From positions 1-34,334 of the forward strand of contig CACJUU010000017.1 in assembly GCA_902596605.1 (NCBI GenBank): a stretch of DNA of 34,334 bases. The letters are read 5' to 3'. This document shows positions 17,730-29,521 of this stretch, in pieces; within the stretch, counting starts at the first letter, position 1; the number at the start of each line of letters is the position of its first letter. Made by a program: the position numbers and the translations under genes. Source of the stretch: an uncultured Alphaproteobacteria bacterium (GTDB lineage: Bacteria; Pseudomonadota; Alphaproteobacteria; Rhodobacterales; Rhodobacteraceae). The notes beneath the pieces were generated by a model. The model did not search any database and had not been told where the DNA came from. It worked only from the letters and a program-made list of their open reading frames with translations.

Positions 17730-18873
17730 CTATTTTTTCTCCTTTTTTAAATGGACTGATAAACTCTATTTGTTCGCTGCTATGACTAACAATTTTTTTC
17801 TCTTCCTGTAAAAAATCATCCACAGCGTTCATAAACCCTTTATGAGGGAACCAATGGCTTGAGTATGTTATACATGCTTCGTATCCTCTCGCAATCTTAT
17901 GGTCTCCTTGAGCACCAGCCTCTACCCTTTTTAAACCTCGTTCGATAGCAAAATCTATAGCTTGATAGTAACAGAGCTCAAAATGCATTGCAGGAAAAAA
18001 CTGATTGCAACCCCAATATCTCCCATACAAGCAATCTGATCCAATGAAATTCAAGGCACCCGCTACATACTGATCATTTTTTTTTGCCAGTACCAGTAAA
18101 ATGTTATCTTTAAGGTTTTGATTTAGACCCATAAAAAAATTCTTAGTAAGGTAAGGATAACCCCATTTTCTCTGTCCAGTATTTTGATAAAAATGCCAAA
18201 ATGATTCCAGCTCGAGGTCTGTTAGTTGACTTCCAGTTAAAGATTTAATCTCACCACCAAAGTTCTTTGCCTGTTTTCTTTCCTTTGTTATATTTTTCCT
18301 CTTGCGGTACGTTAATGACCCTAAGAAATCATCAAATGATTTATAGTCTCTATTAGACCAATGATATTGAATACCTTCTCTTACAAGCAGGTTATTTTTT
18401 TTGGCAACACTAACAAAGCTTTTACTACAGAAAGTTATATGTAATGACGAAAGATTATTTTCCTCAACGAGCCTCTTTGCTGATGAAATCATTTCACCAA
18501 CCTTATCCTCGTATTCACTTTGTACTAATATTCTTTCCCCAGAAACAGGAGTAAATGGTACCGCGACTTGTAGTTTTGGATAGTAATTTCCTCCTGACCT
18601 CTCATAGGCATCGGCCCAGCTATGATCAAAAACATACTCTCCTTGGGAATGATTTTTTAAAAAACTAATGATTATTCCTATTACGATATTTTTTTCTTTG
18701 AAAGTTATGTAGAAAGGAATCCAACCGGTTTTGGGTCCTACAGAATTGCTAGTTTCCAAAAGAAAAAAAAAATCATATGATAGGAAAGGATCACCACCTG
18801 CCCTACTAGAACGGCATGCTTCCCATTCATCTCTTGATATGGACGCTATAGTTGTACAAATTGCTGTTTCCAA
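17713..18873 (-). CDS. GNAT-superfamily predicted N-acyltransferase (DUF482/COG3146)
   Basis: A 386-residue protein of the COG3146 family, built of two GNAT-like folds and related to the peptidyltransferases of peptidoglycan synthesis (FemABX). Visible hallmarks are PFLSYDFFFLLE near residue 30, SSLHITF, YHWSNRDYKSFDDFLGSLTYRKRKNI, GALNFIGSDCLYGRYWGC and FELCYYQAIDFAIERGL, then EAGAQGDHKIARGY. The true substrate is not known for this family. It starts with TTG preceded by GGGAAG; no ATG is well placed. It lies 19 bases downstream of the glycerophosphodiesterase gene in a four-gene minus-strand cluster. Confidence 0.9.
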   Translation of the reverse strand: METAICTTIASISRDEWEACRSSRAGGDPFLSYDFFFLLETSNSVGPKTGWIPFYITFKEKNIVIGIIISFLKNHSQGEYVFDHSWADAYERSGGNYYPKLQVAVPFTPVSGERILVQSEYEDKVGEMISSAKRLVEENNLSSLHITFCSKSFVSVAKKNNLLVREGIQYHWSNRDYKSFDDFLGSLTYRKRKNITKERKQAKNFGGEIKSLTGSQLTDLELESFWHFYQNTGQRKWGYPYLTKNFFMGLNQNLKDNILLVLAKKNDQYVAGALNFIGSDCLYGRYWGCNQFFPAMHFELCYYQAIDFAIERGLKRVEAGAQGDHKIARGYEACITYSSHWFPHKGFMNAVDDFLQEEKKIVSHSSEQIEFISPFKKGEKIDAKKT

Positions 18874-18892
18874 TATCTTCCCTTTGCAATCT

Positions 18893-19660
18893 TTACTCTC
18901 TTATGTCAGGCTCATAATGTTCAAAGGTGATATTATCTACTAATCCCTTCAAACTCTTTTCGATCTCCCTTGAAGTAATTGTCCATGATAAAATTGCAAT
19001 ATCTAATTTTTTTAACCTTTTAACTCTGATATTTTTAATCCCTTTCCAGTCCTGAGAAATAAACTGCAATCTGTTAGCAACTATTTCATTTTCAATTTTG
19101 TTATTTTTAATCTTGCTACCAACACTCTCAATTTTTGGAAAACTTGTAGTTAGACCTAAAGGAACCCTTCCAAACAAATTTCTATTTCTGATATGCTTTA
19201 TTAGATCTGAGTTGAAAGACATTAGAGCAACAGGGCCCTTGTAGCTTTCAATATTCTCTGCGAGAACCCTTGTGAATATATTCAAGTTTTTTTTAATGTA
19301 CTTGGAGTATTTGATTTCTAATAGTATAGGCACACGGCCGTTTACTAAATCAAAGACCTCTTCTATCGTGGGTACTTTTTCATTGTTAGATAGCTTTGCT
19401 TTTTTTATGTAACTTAGGTTTTTATTAAAAACAAAGCCTGTTTTTGTTGTAAGCCGACCAAGAAAAAAATCATGAAACACGATAATTTTAAAATCCTTAG
19501 TAAAGTGTATGTCCATTTCAATTGAGTAGTTTTTCTCAATTGCTAGCCTAAACGCTTCCAGAGAGTTTTCCGGAACTGTTTTAGAAACTTTCAATGACTT
19601 TGAATGAAAGCCTCGGTGAGCAAAAGGCCTTTCAGTCAAGAAGCTGTGGGGGTTCCTCAA
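18893..19660 (-). CDS. Glycerophosphodiester phosphodiesterase
   Basis: Hydrolyses glycerophosphodiesters to glycerol-3-phosphate and an alcohol, recycling phospholipid head groups. The 255-residue protein shows the GDPD signature: FAHRGFHS, then PENSLEAFRLAI, EMDIHFTKDFKIIVFHD (catalytic and metal ligands), and LGRLTTKTG. No signal peptide is seen, so it should be cytoplasmic. It begins with TTG two bases after the RidA stop, so translation is probably coupled to RidA. Confidence 0.94.
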   Translation of the reverse strand: MRNPHSFLTERPFAHRGFHSKSLKVSKTVPENSLEAFRLAIEKNYSIEMDIHFTKDFKIIVFHDFFLGRLTTKTGFVFNKNLSYIKKAKLSNNEKVPTIEEVFDLVNGRVPILLEIKYSKYIKKNLNIFTRVLAENIESYKGPVALMSFNSDLIKHIRNRNLFGRVPLGLTTSFPKIESVGSKIKNNKIENEIVANRLQFISQDWKGIKNIRVKRLKKLDIAILSWTITSREIEKSLKGLVDNITFEHYEPDIRE

Positions 19661-19662
19661 GG

Positions 19663-20121
19663 CTAGGATTCTACTTCAAATATTCCATCAATTTCAACCG
19701 CAACTCCAAGTGGTAGATTTGCGCCAACTGCCGTTCGAGCATGCCTTCCTTTCTCACCTAATAATTCAACTAAAAGATCAGACGCTCCATTGATAACTCT
19801 GGGTTGCTCGGTGAAATCTGGCGCAGAATTTACAAACCCACCAAGCTTCACAACTTTGGTCACTTTATTTAAGTCTCCATTTACCGCACTTTTCAATTGC
19901 GCCAGCAACGAAATGGCGCATTGTCTTGCTGCATCATATCCTTCTTCAACATTAAGATCTTTACCTAAAACTCCTTTAATAAAGCCATTTTCATTTTGAG
20001 ACACTTGTCCAGATACAAAAACCAGTTTGCCAATCTTTACGTAAGGTATGTAGTTAGCAGCAGGTGGTGGTGCGTCGGGTAATACTATACCTTTGTCGAT
20101 AAGTGTTGCATTGATATCCAT
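19663..20121 (-). CDS. RidA/YjgF/YER057c-family protein
   Basis: A 152-residue member of the RidA superfamily of the longer type (about 150 residues rather than 128). Seen are YIPYVKIGKLVFVSGQ, an arginine in GRHARTAVGANLPLGVAVEID, and a terminal IDGIFEVE. Archetypal RidA deaminates reactive enamine/imine intermediates formed by PLP enzymes; members of this longer subgroup are less characterised. The ATG is preceded by AAAGGA at good spacing. It heads the cluster RidA, GDPD, COG3146 acyltransferase, phhB, an arrangement seen in other alphaproteobacteria. The joint function is not known. Confidence 0.92.
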   Translation of the reverse strand: MDINATLIDKGIVLPDAPPPAANYIPYVKIGKLVFVSGQVSQNENGFIKGVLGKDLNVEEGYDAARQCAISLLAQLKSAVNGDLNKVTKVVKLGGFVNSAPDFTEQPRVINGASDLLVELLGEKGRHARTAVGANLPLGVAVEIDGIFEVES

Positions 20122-20214
20122 TTTTCAATCCTTTCAAAAAATCAAATGTTAAGGTATACTAATAATTATTATTTATACATAATTCCTTAATCTATATAAA
20201 CAAAAAGGTATTTA

Positions 20215-21096
20215 ATGAAAAATACAAACACTGAGATTAAAGCTTTTTTTCATCAATCTACAAATACCATTTGCTACGTCGTTAGTGACAAGGAAACAAA
20301 ATGTGCTGCGATAATTGATAGTTGTCTAGACTATGATCATGCAGACGGTAGTTTAGACACAGAACACGCGGACTCTGTGCTACAATACATAGAAACAGAA
20401 AACTTAAAACCTGCTTGGATCCTCGAAACACATGTACATGCTGACCATTTATCTGCAGCACCATACTTTAAGGAGAAGTTCGAGGTACCAGTTGCCATTG
20501 GAAAAAATATAACAAAGGTACAGCATACTTTTGGTGTTATTTATAATACTGAGCGAGGTTTTAGAAAAGATGGTTCGCAGTTTGATCACCTTTTTGAAGA
20601 TGGTGAGAAGTTTAGCATTGGCAATTTAAATTGTGAGTATATTTTTACACCAGGCCATACACCAGCGTGTGGTTCTTATAAAATCGAGGATAATATTTTT
20701 GTAGGTGATACACTTTTTATGCATGATTTCGGTACTGCTAGATGCGACTTTCCGGGAGGCGATGCTCGTGATCTCTTTAAGTCAATAAGACGAATTTTAA
20801 ATTACCCAGAAAATACAAATCTTTGGATGTGTCATGACTATTTGACCGATAATCGAAAAAATTATCAATGGAAATCTACTGTGGAAAAACAGAGAAAGTT
20901 AAACCCGCATGTAAAAGATGGTATAAATGAAGAAGAGTTTGTAAAAATAAGAGAAGAGAAAGACTCGCGTCTTGGAGCACCTAAACTTATAGTGCCATCG
21001 ATACAAGTAAACATGCGCGCAGGAGAAATGCCTCCACCAGAACGTAACGGAGTTTCATACCTAAAGGTACCCGTAAAGTTTAAAGAGAAAGAATAA
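20215..21096 (+). CDS. MBL-fold metallohydrolase, persulfide-dioxygenase-like
   Basis: A 293-residue metallo-beta-lactamase-fold protein. The metal motif is THVHADHLSAA (residues near 71), followed by FTPGHTPACGS, VGDTLFMHDFGTARCDFPGGDA and MCHDYLTD. This series, in particular GTARCDFPGGDA, matches the bacterial ETHE1/Blh-type sulfur (persulfide) dioxygenases, not glyoxalase II. These oxidise glutathione persulfide to sulfite. No rhodanese domain is fused and no BigR-type regulator is adjacent. The ATG has AAAAGG eight bases upstream. mlaC begins 26 bases downstream and may share the transcript. The subfamily assignment is fairly firm, the physiological substrate is inferred. Confidence 0.82.
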   Translation: MKNTNTEIKAFFHQSTNTICYVVSDKETKCAAIIDSCLDYDHADGSLDTEHADSVLQYIETENLKPAWILETHVHADHLSAAPYFKEKFEVPVAIGKNITKVQHTFGVIYNTERGFRKDGSQFDHLFEDGEKFSIGNLNCEYIFTPGHTPACGSYKIEDNIFVGDTLFMHDFGTARCDFPGGDARDLFKSIRRILNYPENTNLWMCHDYLTDNRKNYQWKSTVEKQRKLNPHVKDGINEEEFVKIREEKDSRLGAPKLIVPSIQVNMRAGEMPPPERNGVSYLKVPVKFKEKE

Positions 21097-21122
21097 ACTT
21101 AATTCGTATATATGCTACTCAT

Positions 21123-21722
21123 ATGCACATTTCACTAAAATCATTTTTATTTTGTATTCTATTTCTTTTGAATTTATTCAGTCTCCAGAAATTATATGCA
21201 GATAGAATAATTCAATCCCAGCAGTTGGTTGGAAATCTTTACAACGACTTAGTTGCTACATCAATAAAAGAGCTATCTATTGATGAGCAAAAAATAGAGC
21301 TCAATAAGCTTTTTCAAAAATATGTTGATATTCCTATCATAGCGAGAGCAGTTTTGGGGGAAAGCTGGCGTCAGGCTAACAGCGATCAAAGAAAGCGATT
21401 TATTAGTGTATTTAAAACATATGTTTCTAATAAATATGGAAGGCAATTTTCAGAATTTAAAGGTACCACGCTAGAAATCACGAAAAGTCGTGATACTCTG
21501 ACAAAAGCTGGAGTGCTTGTATCTTCAATAGTTATGGTGCCAGGCAATCCTTCTTTAAAAGTCGTATGGCAAGTATCAGATGGAAGTGGATCTTTAAAGT
21601 TGGTTGACTTGAGGGTAGAGGGGATTTCAATGCTTTCAACTGAGAGACAGGAATTCAGATCAAAATTAAAGAAATTTGAGGGGTCTATAGATGACATTAT
21701 TCAAGCTATTTCCAACGAATAG
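21123..21722 (+). CDS. mlaC: MlaC/Ttg2D-family periplasmic lipid-binding protein
   Basis: A 199-residue protein with a signal peptide (hydrophobic 8-22, LYA-DR cleavage near 26), and the ABC-toluene-tolerance auxiliary pattern: FQKYVDIPIIARAVLG, WRQANSDQRKRFISVF, LKVVWQVSDGSGSLKLVDLR and VEGISMLSTERQEF. MlaC carries phospholipids between the outer-membrane MlaA complex and the inner-membrane MlaFEDB transporter. None of those partners is in the window, so they must be encoded elsewhere. It ends three bases before the stop of the converging penicillin-binding protein gene. Confidence 0.92.
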   Translation: MHISLKSFLFCILFLLNLFSLQKLYADRIIQSQQLVGNLYNDLVATSIKELSIDEQKIELNKLFQKYVDIPIIARAVLGESWRQANSDQRKRFISVFKTYVSNKYGRQFSEFKGTTLEITKSRDTLTKAGVLVSSIVMVPGNPSLKVVWQVSDGSGSLKLVDLRVEGISMLSTERQEFRSKLKKFEGSIDDIIQAISNE

Positions 21723-21725
21723 ACC

Positions 21726-23801
21726 TTAGTCACCCCATAAAAGAGCCCTGATCAAGCCTCCAATAAGGGAAGAGTTTTGTGGTTTTCGATCCGCTTCACC
21801 TTGAGATTGAAACTGAAATTTTGTTGTTGTCTCATCATAATTTCTTAACGTATCAAACTGATCAGGTGAGATCATTGCTATTTCCTTTTTTGAAAAAAGT
21901 TGGGGACTTATTTTTGTCATTATTTTGGAAAATATCTTTGCTGGCAAACCACCCCCATTTACGTTTTTCAATGGTTGATTGTCATCATTACCCATCCATA
22001 CACCAATGACATAATTATTCGAAAAACCAACAAACCATGCGTCTCTGAAAGATTGACTCGTGCCTGTTTTGCCAGCTATTTGCCATTCTGAAACGGATGC
22101 ATTTTTACCTGTTCCATTTTCTACACTCGAAAACATAAGATATTTAAGTGTCTGCGCGGCCAGCTTGGAAAATACTCGAAACCCTGGCTCAGAACCTTCC
22201 CTGATAATTACCTCGTTGGTTTCCTTGATACTTAAGTCTCTCCATCCCTTGGGGTAAACTCTTATACCATTATTTAAAATTCCTGCATATGCAGAGGTAA
22301 GCTCTATTAAATTTACCTCAGACGATCCCAAAGCTATTGAGGGTTCATTGGGTATAGCTGTTTCTATCCCTAACTCTTTAGCTAAAGTTTTTACTCTATT
22401 TATACCAATTTTATCTCCTACTTTTACTGCAACTGTGTTTAGAGATTTTGAAAACGCTTCTTCCATAGTAACTGGGCCAAGATACCTATTATCATAATTT
22501 TTAGGGGAATATTCCTTATAATTATTTTTACCAAAAACGATCGTGACCGGCTCATCCATAAGCACTGTATTGGGCGAAATACCAAGGTCTAGAGCAGCTC
22601 CATAAACAAAAGGTTTGAAAGCTGATCCTGGTTGTCGTTTAGCCTGATAAGCTCTATTAAACTGTCCCGGTATTTTCTCTGAAGGTCTTCCGCCACTCAT
22701 TGCTCTCACTCGTCCGTCTGCAGACATAACAACAACGGCAATTTGTGCTATTGAATCCGACATAATTTGTGTTTCCAAGAAGGAAGATATTGTGTCATCC
22801 ACTTCTTTCTGAATTTTGGGGTCAAAGTATGTTCTTATAATAATGTCCTCTTTACTTTGTTTCGTTATTTCTCGCGGTGCATCTTGCATTATCCAATCAG
22901 CGTAATAAGAACCTATCTCATTGATGTTATTTTCCTCAATTACAGGAAGCGACTTTGTAGCCTTTTCAAAATCTTTAATCGAAATCAATTTCTGATCTCT
23001 CATTATTTTTAATACCGTAAGCGCTCTAGCTTGTGAGAGTTTTTTGTTATTTATCGGTGAATACCTTGAGGGAGCTTTTAACAAACCAGCTAAAAGCGCA
23101 GCTTCACCTATTGAAAGCTCAGATGAATTTTTATTAAAATATCTCTCTGACGCAGCCTCAAAACCATATGCTCCAGAACCCAGATACACTCTATTTATGT
23201 AAATAGAAAGAATATCTTCTTTAGAGTATGCATACTCCAAAGCCAAAGCAAAAGGTATCTCAAGCAATTTTCTAGAAATAGTTGATCTCCTACAATGTTT
23301 TTGCGTATTGGAATCACCTTGTAAAAGACAAAGTATCTTTGCAACCTGTTGAGTAATAGTTGAACCCCCATGACCGGAAAAGGGTCCTCTTCCCTCTCTT
23401 AGATTTATTCTTATTGCACCCAGAATTCCTCTTATTGAAATTCCGTAGTGAGAGTAAAAAGATTTATCCTCCACGGATATTATTGCATCATGAAGAGCAC
23501 GGTTCAAACCTTTCGATTTCAAAACGCCACCAAATTGGTTTCCGCGCCAAGCAAACACATCATTATTTCTATCAAGAAGTGTTACCGACCCTCTTTTTCT
23601 GTCATCTAAAAGTGTGGCAATTGGTGGCAGCTTATTTACATAATTGACTACCGCTATAAACAGCATTAAGAAAACTATCATAGCCACATTTAGGAACACC
23701 CAAAGTAAGTATTTTAATGTTTTTCTTAAAATTGTACTCATGGCTAAATTAAATTTTTGTCTAACAACAATTACCCTGTGAAAAAATCTTTGTAAACCCA
23801 A
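21726..23801 (-). CDS. Class A penicillin-binding protein (PBP1-type transglycosylase/transpeptidase)
   Basis: A bifunctional peptidoglycan synthase of up to 691 residues. A membrane anchor lies at about residues 31-51 (YLLWVFLNVAMIVFLMLF). The glycosyltransferase domain has SVEDKSFYSHYGIS with catalytic Glu, GGSTITQQVAK, and INRVYLGSGAYGFEAAS. The transpeptidase domain has the active serine in GSAFKPF, the SLN motif in SKSLNTVAVK, and KTGTSQSFRDAWFVG. It lacks the large C-terminal extensions of many PBP1A proteins. The frame opens with TTG at 23801; an ATG at 23741 (MSTILRKTLKYLL), just before the anchor, is equally likely to be the start. It stands alone on the strand, divergent from glnK. 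Confidence 0.94.
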   Translation of the reverse strand: MGLQRFFHRVIVVRQKFNLAMSTILRKTLKYLLWVFLNVAMIVFLMLFIAVVNYVNKLPPIATLLDDRKRGSVTLLDRNNDVFAWRGNQFGGVLKSKGLNRALHDAIISVEDKSFYSHYGISIRGILGAIRINLREGRGPFSGHGGSTITQQVAKILCLLQGDSNTQKHCRRSTISRKLLEIPFALALEYAYSKEDILSIYINRVYLGSGAYGFEAASERYFNKNSSELSIGEAALLAGLLKAPSRYSPINNKKLSQARALTVLKIMRDQKLISIKDFEKATKSLPVIEENNINEIGSYYADWIMQDAPREITKQSKEDIIIRTYFDPKIQKEVDDTISSFLETQIMSDSIAQIAVVVMSADGRVRAMSGGRPSEKIPGQFNRAYQAKRQPGSAFKPFVYGAALDLGISPNTVLMDEPVTIVFGKNNYKEYSPKNYDNRYLGPVTMEEAFSKSLNTVAVKVGDKIGINRVKTLAKELGIETAIPNEPSIALGSSEVNLIELTSAYAGILNNGIRVYPKGWRDLSIKETNEVIIREGSEPGFRVFSKLAAQTLKYLMFSSVENGTGKNASVSEWQIAGKTGTSQSFRDAWFVGFSNNYVIGVWMGNDDNQPLKNVNGGGLPAKIFSKIMTKISPQLFSKKEIAMISPDQFDTLRNYDETTTKFQFQSQGEADRKPQNSSLIGGLIRALLWGD

Positions 23802-23988
23802 GACTGTTTATTAGAAAAACGTACTTTTTTTGCCTAAAATTTAACCAATTGCATTTTTTTGCTCAATTATTAATCAAATTTTTATGTTTATTAAAAAATT
23901 CAGCTTCAATGTAAAAAATTGCCGTTTCTATTTTTCAATCATCACATACAAGTTGCTTCAATAAATTGTAATTGCGAAAGGAGACTTA

Positions 23989-24327
23989 ATGAAACTTATA
24001 ATAGCAGTTATTAAACCTTTCAAACTTGAAGAGGTTCGTGATGCGTTGAAGGATATAGGCATCCAGGGCCTTATGGTTTCAGAGGTAAAAGGTTACGGAA
24101 GGCAAGATGGCCATTCCGAAGTTTACAGAGGAGCAGAATATACGGTCAGCTTTGTTCCAAAATTAAAATTAGAAATAGTGGTAGCAGACAAGGATGCCTC
24201 CAAAACTGTTGAGACCATTAGTGAGGTCGCTAAAACAGGAAAGATTGGCGATGGTAAAATTTTTGTTTCCCCTATTGAGTCTGCCCTGCGGATAAGGACT
24301 GACGAAAAAAATGATGATGCAATTTAA
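23989..24327 (+). CDS. glnK: Nitrogen regulatory protein P-II
   Basis: A 112-residue PII protein that senses nitrogen and energy state through 2-oxoglutarate and ATP/ADP binding. The T-loop shows EVYRGAEYTVSF with Tyr51, the uridylylation site. KGYGRQDGHSE and the C-terminal GKIGDGKIFVSPIE (ATP site) are standard. Because amtB begins 28 bases downstream, it is the GlnK that binds and blocks the ammonium channel. A strong ribosome site (AAAGGAG) precedes the ATG. The 187-base upstream region is AT-rich; I see no convincing sigma-54 element. Confidence 0.97.
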   Translation: MKLIIAVIKPFKLEEVRDALKDIGIQGLMVSEVKGYGRQDGHSEVYRGAEYTVSFVPKLKLEIVVADKDASKTVETISEVAKTGKIGDGKIFVSPIESALRIRTDEKNDDAI

Positions 24328-24355
24328 CCCCATGTTTAAAAAGAAAGAGCAAATA

Positions 24356-25672
24356 ATGTCTAAATTATTATTTTTGAGCACTGCTGTGCTAGGTTTATCT
24401 TCGACAACATTGTTCGCAGATGGACATACCCAAGACTACAGTGAGTCTGGGTACTTTATATTTAATACGTTGCTATTCCTGATAGGCGGTTTTTTGGTGA
24501 TGTGGATGGCCGCTGGTTTTGCAATGCTGGAAACGGGATTGGTAAGATCGAAGAATGCATCTACACAACTTTTAAAGAATGTTGCGCTGTTCTCTCTCGC
24601 GTCAATCGCATATTTCATTGTAGGTTTTAACTTAATGTATCCTGGCGATGGTTGGATTATCAATGGATGGATGGGAGGTTTCTCGCTAACGGGTCTAGAG
24701 CCTGCTGGTGTAGGTGCCGATGGCGTCGACTTAACATATGCGTCCGTTGGGTCAGATTTTTTCTTTCAATTAATGTTTTGTGCCGCTACTGCCTCAATAG
24801 TTTCTGGTACAGTAGCAGAACGGGTAAAGCTTTGGCCCTTTTTGATCTTTACCATCGTGTTAACAGGGATCTTTTACCCGATAAGTGCCTCATGGCAGTG
24901 GGGTGGTGGTTGGCTCTCAGAAGCTGGCTTTTCAGATTTTGCTGGATCAACAGTCGTTCACGCTACTGGTGCAGCAGCTGCTTTAGCAGGTGCAATGGTA
25001 ATTGGTGCCAGACATGGAAGATACAAAGATGATGGATCTGTCATACCAATGCCTGGTTCAAACTTGCCACTTGCAACACTAGGGATGTTTATCCTCTGGT
25101 TAGGATGGTTTGGTTTCAATGGCGGCTCACAACTGGCTATGGGAACAATTGGTGATGTTGCTGATGTATCTAGGATATTTGCAAACACTAATACTGCTGC
25201 TGCCGGAGGTGCAGTCGCAGCTCTCATTTTAACCCAGATTATGTATGGTAAAGCCGACTTGACCATGGTATTAAACGGTGCATTAGCAGGGCTAGTATCC
25301 ATAACCGCTGAGCCTCTAATGCCTTCGCTAGGGCTTGCTACGATAATAGGTGCTATAGGTGGGGTAATAATTGTGTTTTCAGTACCCCTACTCGATAGAC
25401 TGAAGATTGACGATGTAGTAGGCGCCATATCAGTACACGGTATAGCCGGAATTTGGGGAACACTAGCTGTGGTCCTTTCTAATTCGGATGCTTCGTTCGG
25501 TACCCAATTACTTGGTACAGTATCCATCTGCTTATTCACATTCATCGTTTCATATATCGCTTGGATGATCTTGGATATGCTGATGGGCGTAAAAGTAAGT
25601 GAAGAAAGTGAAGTAGAGGGACTCGATAAGACTGAGTTGGGAATCGAAGCTTATCCAGATTTTTCTAAGTAA
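24356..25672 (+). CDS. amtB: Ammonium transporter
   Basis: A 438-residue Amt/Rh-family channel for ammonium uptake across the inner membrane. A cleavable signal peptide (MSKLLFLSTAVLGLSSTTLFA) precedes eleven expected membrane helices. The pore twin histidines are in DFAGSTVVHATGAAAAL and ISVHGIAGIWGT, and the conserved MWMAAGFAMLETGLVR and WLGWFGFNGGS are present. The frame is open from 24311, inside glnK, but the ATG at 24356 gives a proper signal peptide and has AAAGAG upstream, so I take it as the start. It is cotranscribed with glnK and ends at a strong terminator. GC content is higher than in neighbours, fitting high expression. Confidence 0.97.
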   Translation: MSKLLFLSTAVLGLSSTTLFADGHTQDYSESGYFIFNTLLFLIGGFLVMWMAAGFAMLETGLVRSKNASTQLLKNVALFSLASIAYFIVGFNLMYPGDGWIINGWMGGFSLTGLEPAGVGADGVDLTYASVGSDFFFQLMFCAATASIVSGTVAERVKLWPFLIFTIVLTGIFYPISASWQWGGGWLSEAGFSDFAGSTVVHATGAAAALAGAMVIGARHGRYKDDGSVIPMPGSNLPLATLGMFILWLGWFGFNGGSQLAMGTIGDVADVSRIFANTNTAAAGGAVAALILTQIMYGKADLTMVLNGALAGLVSITAEPLMPSLGLATIIGAIGGVIIVFSVPLLDRLKIDDVVGAISVHGIAGIWGTLAVVLSNSDASFGTQLLGTVSICLFTFIVSYIAWMILDMLMGVKVSEESEVEGLDKTELGIEAYPDFSK

Positions 25673-25697
25673 TAATTAGTAACAGTTTCTCCTCCTA

Positions 25698-25731
25698 AAC
25701 CCACTCGTTTCTAACGAGTGGGTTTTTTTTT
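25698..25731 (+). terminator. Rho-independent terminator of glnK-amtB
   Basis: A perfect 12-base stem (AACCCACTCGTT / AACGAGTGGGTT, 25698-25709 and 25713-25724) with a three-base loop TCT runs into a T tract to 25731. It begins 26 bases after the amtB stop. Confidence 0.96.
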
Positions 25732-25801
25732 GATAGTATTTGATTTTTGGTCAAAAAGATGGTTTGATTCTTAGATATAACGATAACTTAAAGGGAGCAC
25801 T

Positions 25802-26092
25802 ATGACACAAAAACCGATGACAAAGGCACAGCTTGTATCGGCGTTAGCAGACGCGACAGGTTCCGATAAGGCATCTTCGAACAGAATGTTAGATGCATTA
25901 TCAGGTATTATTACCAAAGAAGTAGCCGCAGGAGGCGCAGTAACAGTTCCAAATGTTGGAAAGTTTTTTTGTAGAGCCAGACCTGAGAGAATGGTTAGGA
26001 ATCCTGCCACAGGCGAGCAAATGAAAAAACCAGCAGATAGGGTAGTTAAAGTCACTATTGCAAAAGCTCTGAAGGACGTAATTAACTCTTAA
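25802..26092 (+). CDS. HU-family DNA-binding protein
   Basis: A 96-residue nucleoid protein of the HU/IHF family. The N-terminal helices (MTKAQLVSALADATG), the central VTVPNVGKFFCRARPERM and the DNA-binding arm with RNPATGEQ are all present. It bends or compacts DNA as a dimer. The arm tip RNPATGEQ and length point to an HU type; it carries a cysteine in FFCRARP, which is unusual in HU. A strong ribosome site (AAAGGGAG) precedes the ATG. It stands alone between the amtB terminator and the EamA gene. Upstream, TTTTTG-GT-CAAAAA (25744-25757) is a short inverted repeat of unknown meaning. Confidence 0.92.
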   Translation: MTQKPMTKAQLVSALADATGSDKASSNRMLDALSGIITKEVAAGGAVTVPNVGKFFCRARPERMVRNPATGEQMKKPADRVVKVTIAKALKDVINS

Positions 26093-26118
26093 TAAAAATC
26101 TTCCCAAAACTGATTTAG

Positions 26119-29464
<3,346 letters not shown>

Positions 29465-29521
29465 TTAAAAATAATATGTAATGATTTGTATATTTTATAA
29501 AAATACGGGAGTTTGGGTTTG

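Noticed and set aside
23802-23988. Sigma-54/NtrC control of glnK-amtB
   Set aside because: Expected from biology, but I find no TGGCAC-N5-TTGC-type element; AATTG...CAATT near 23846-23867 is too imperfect to call.
24958-25545. 195-codon open frame opposite amtB
   Set aside because: It is the shadow of a GC-richer membrane-protein gene; the antisense frame is rich in Pro, Ala and Thr as expected of an artefact.
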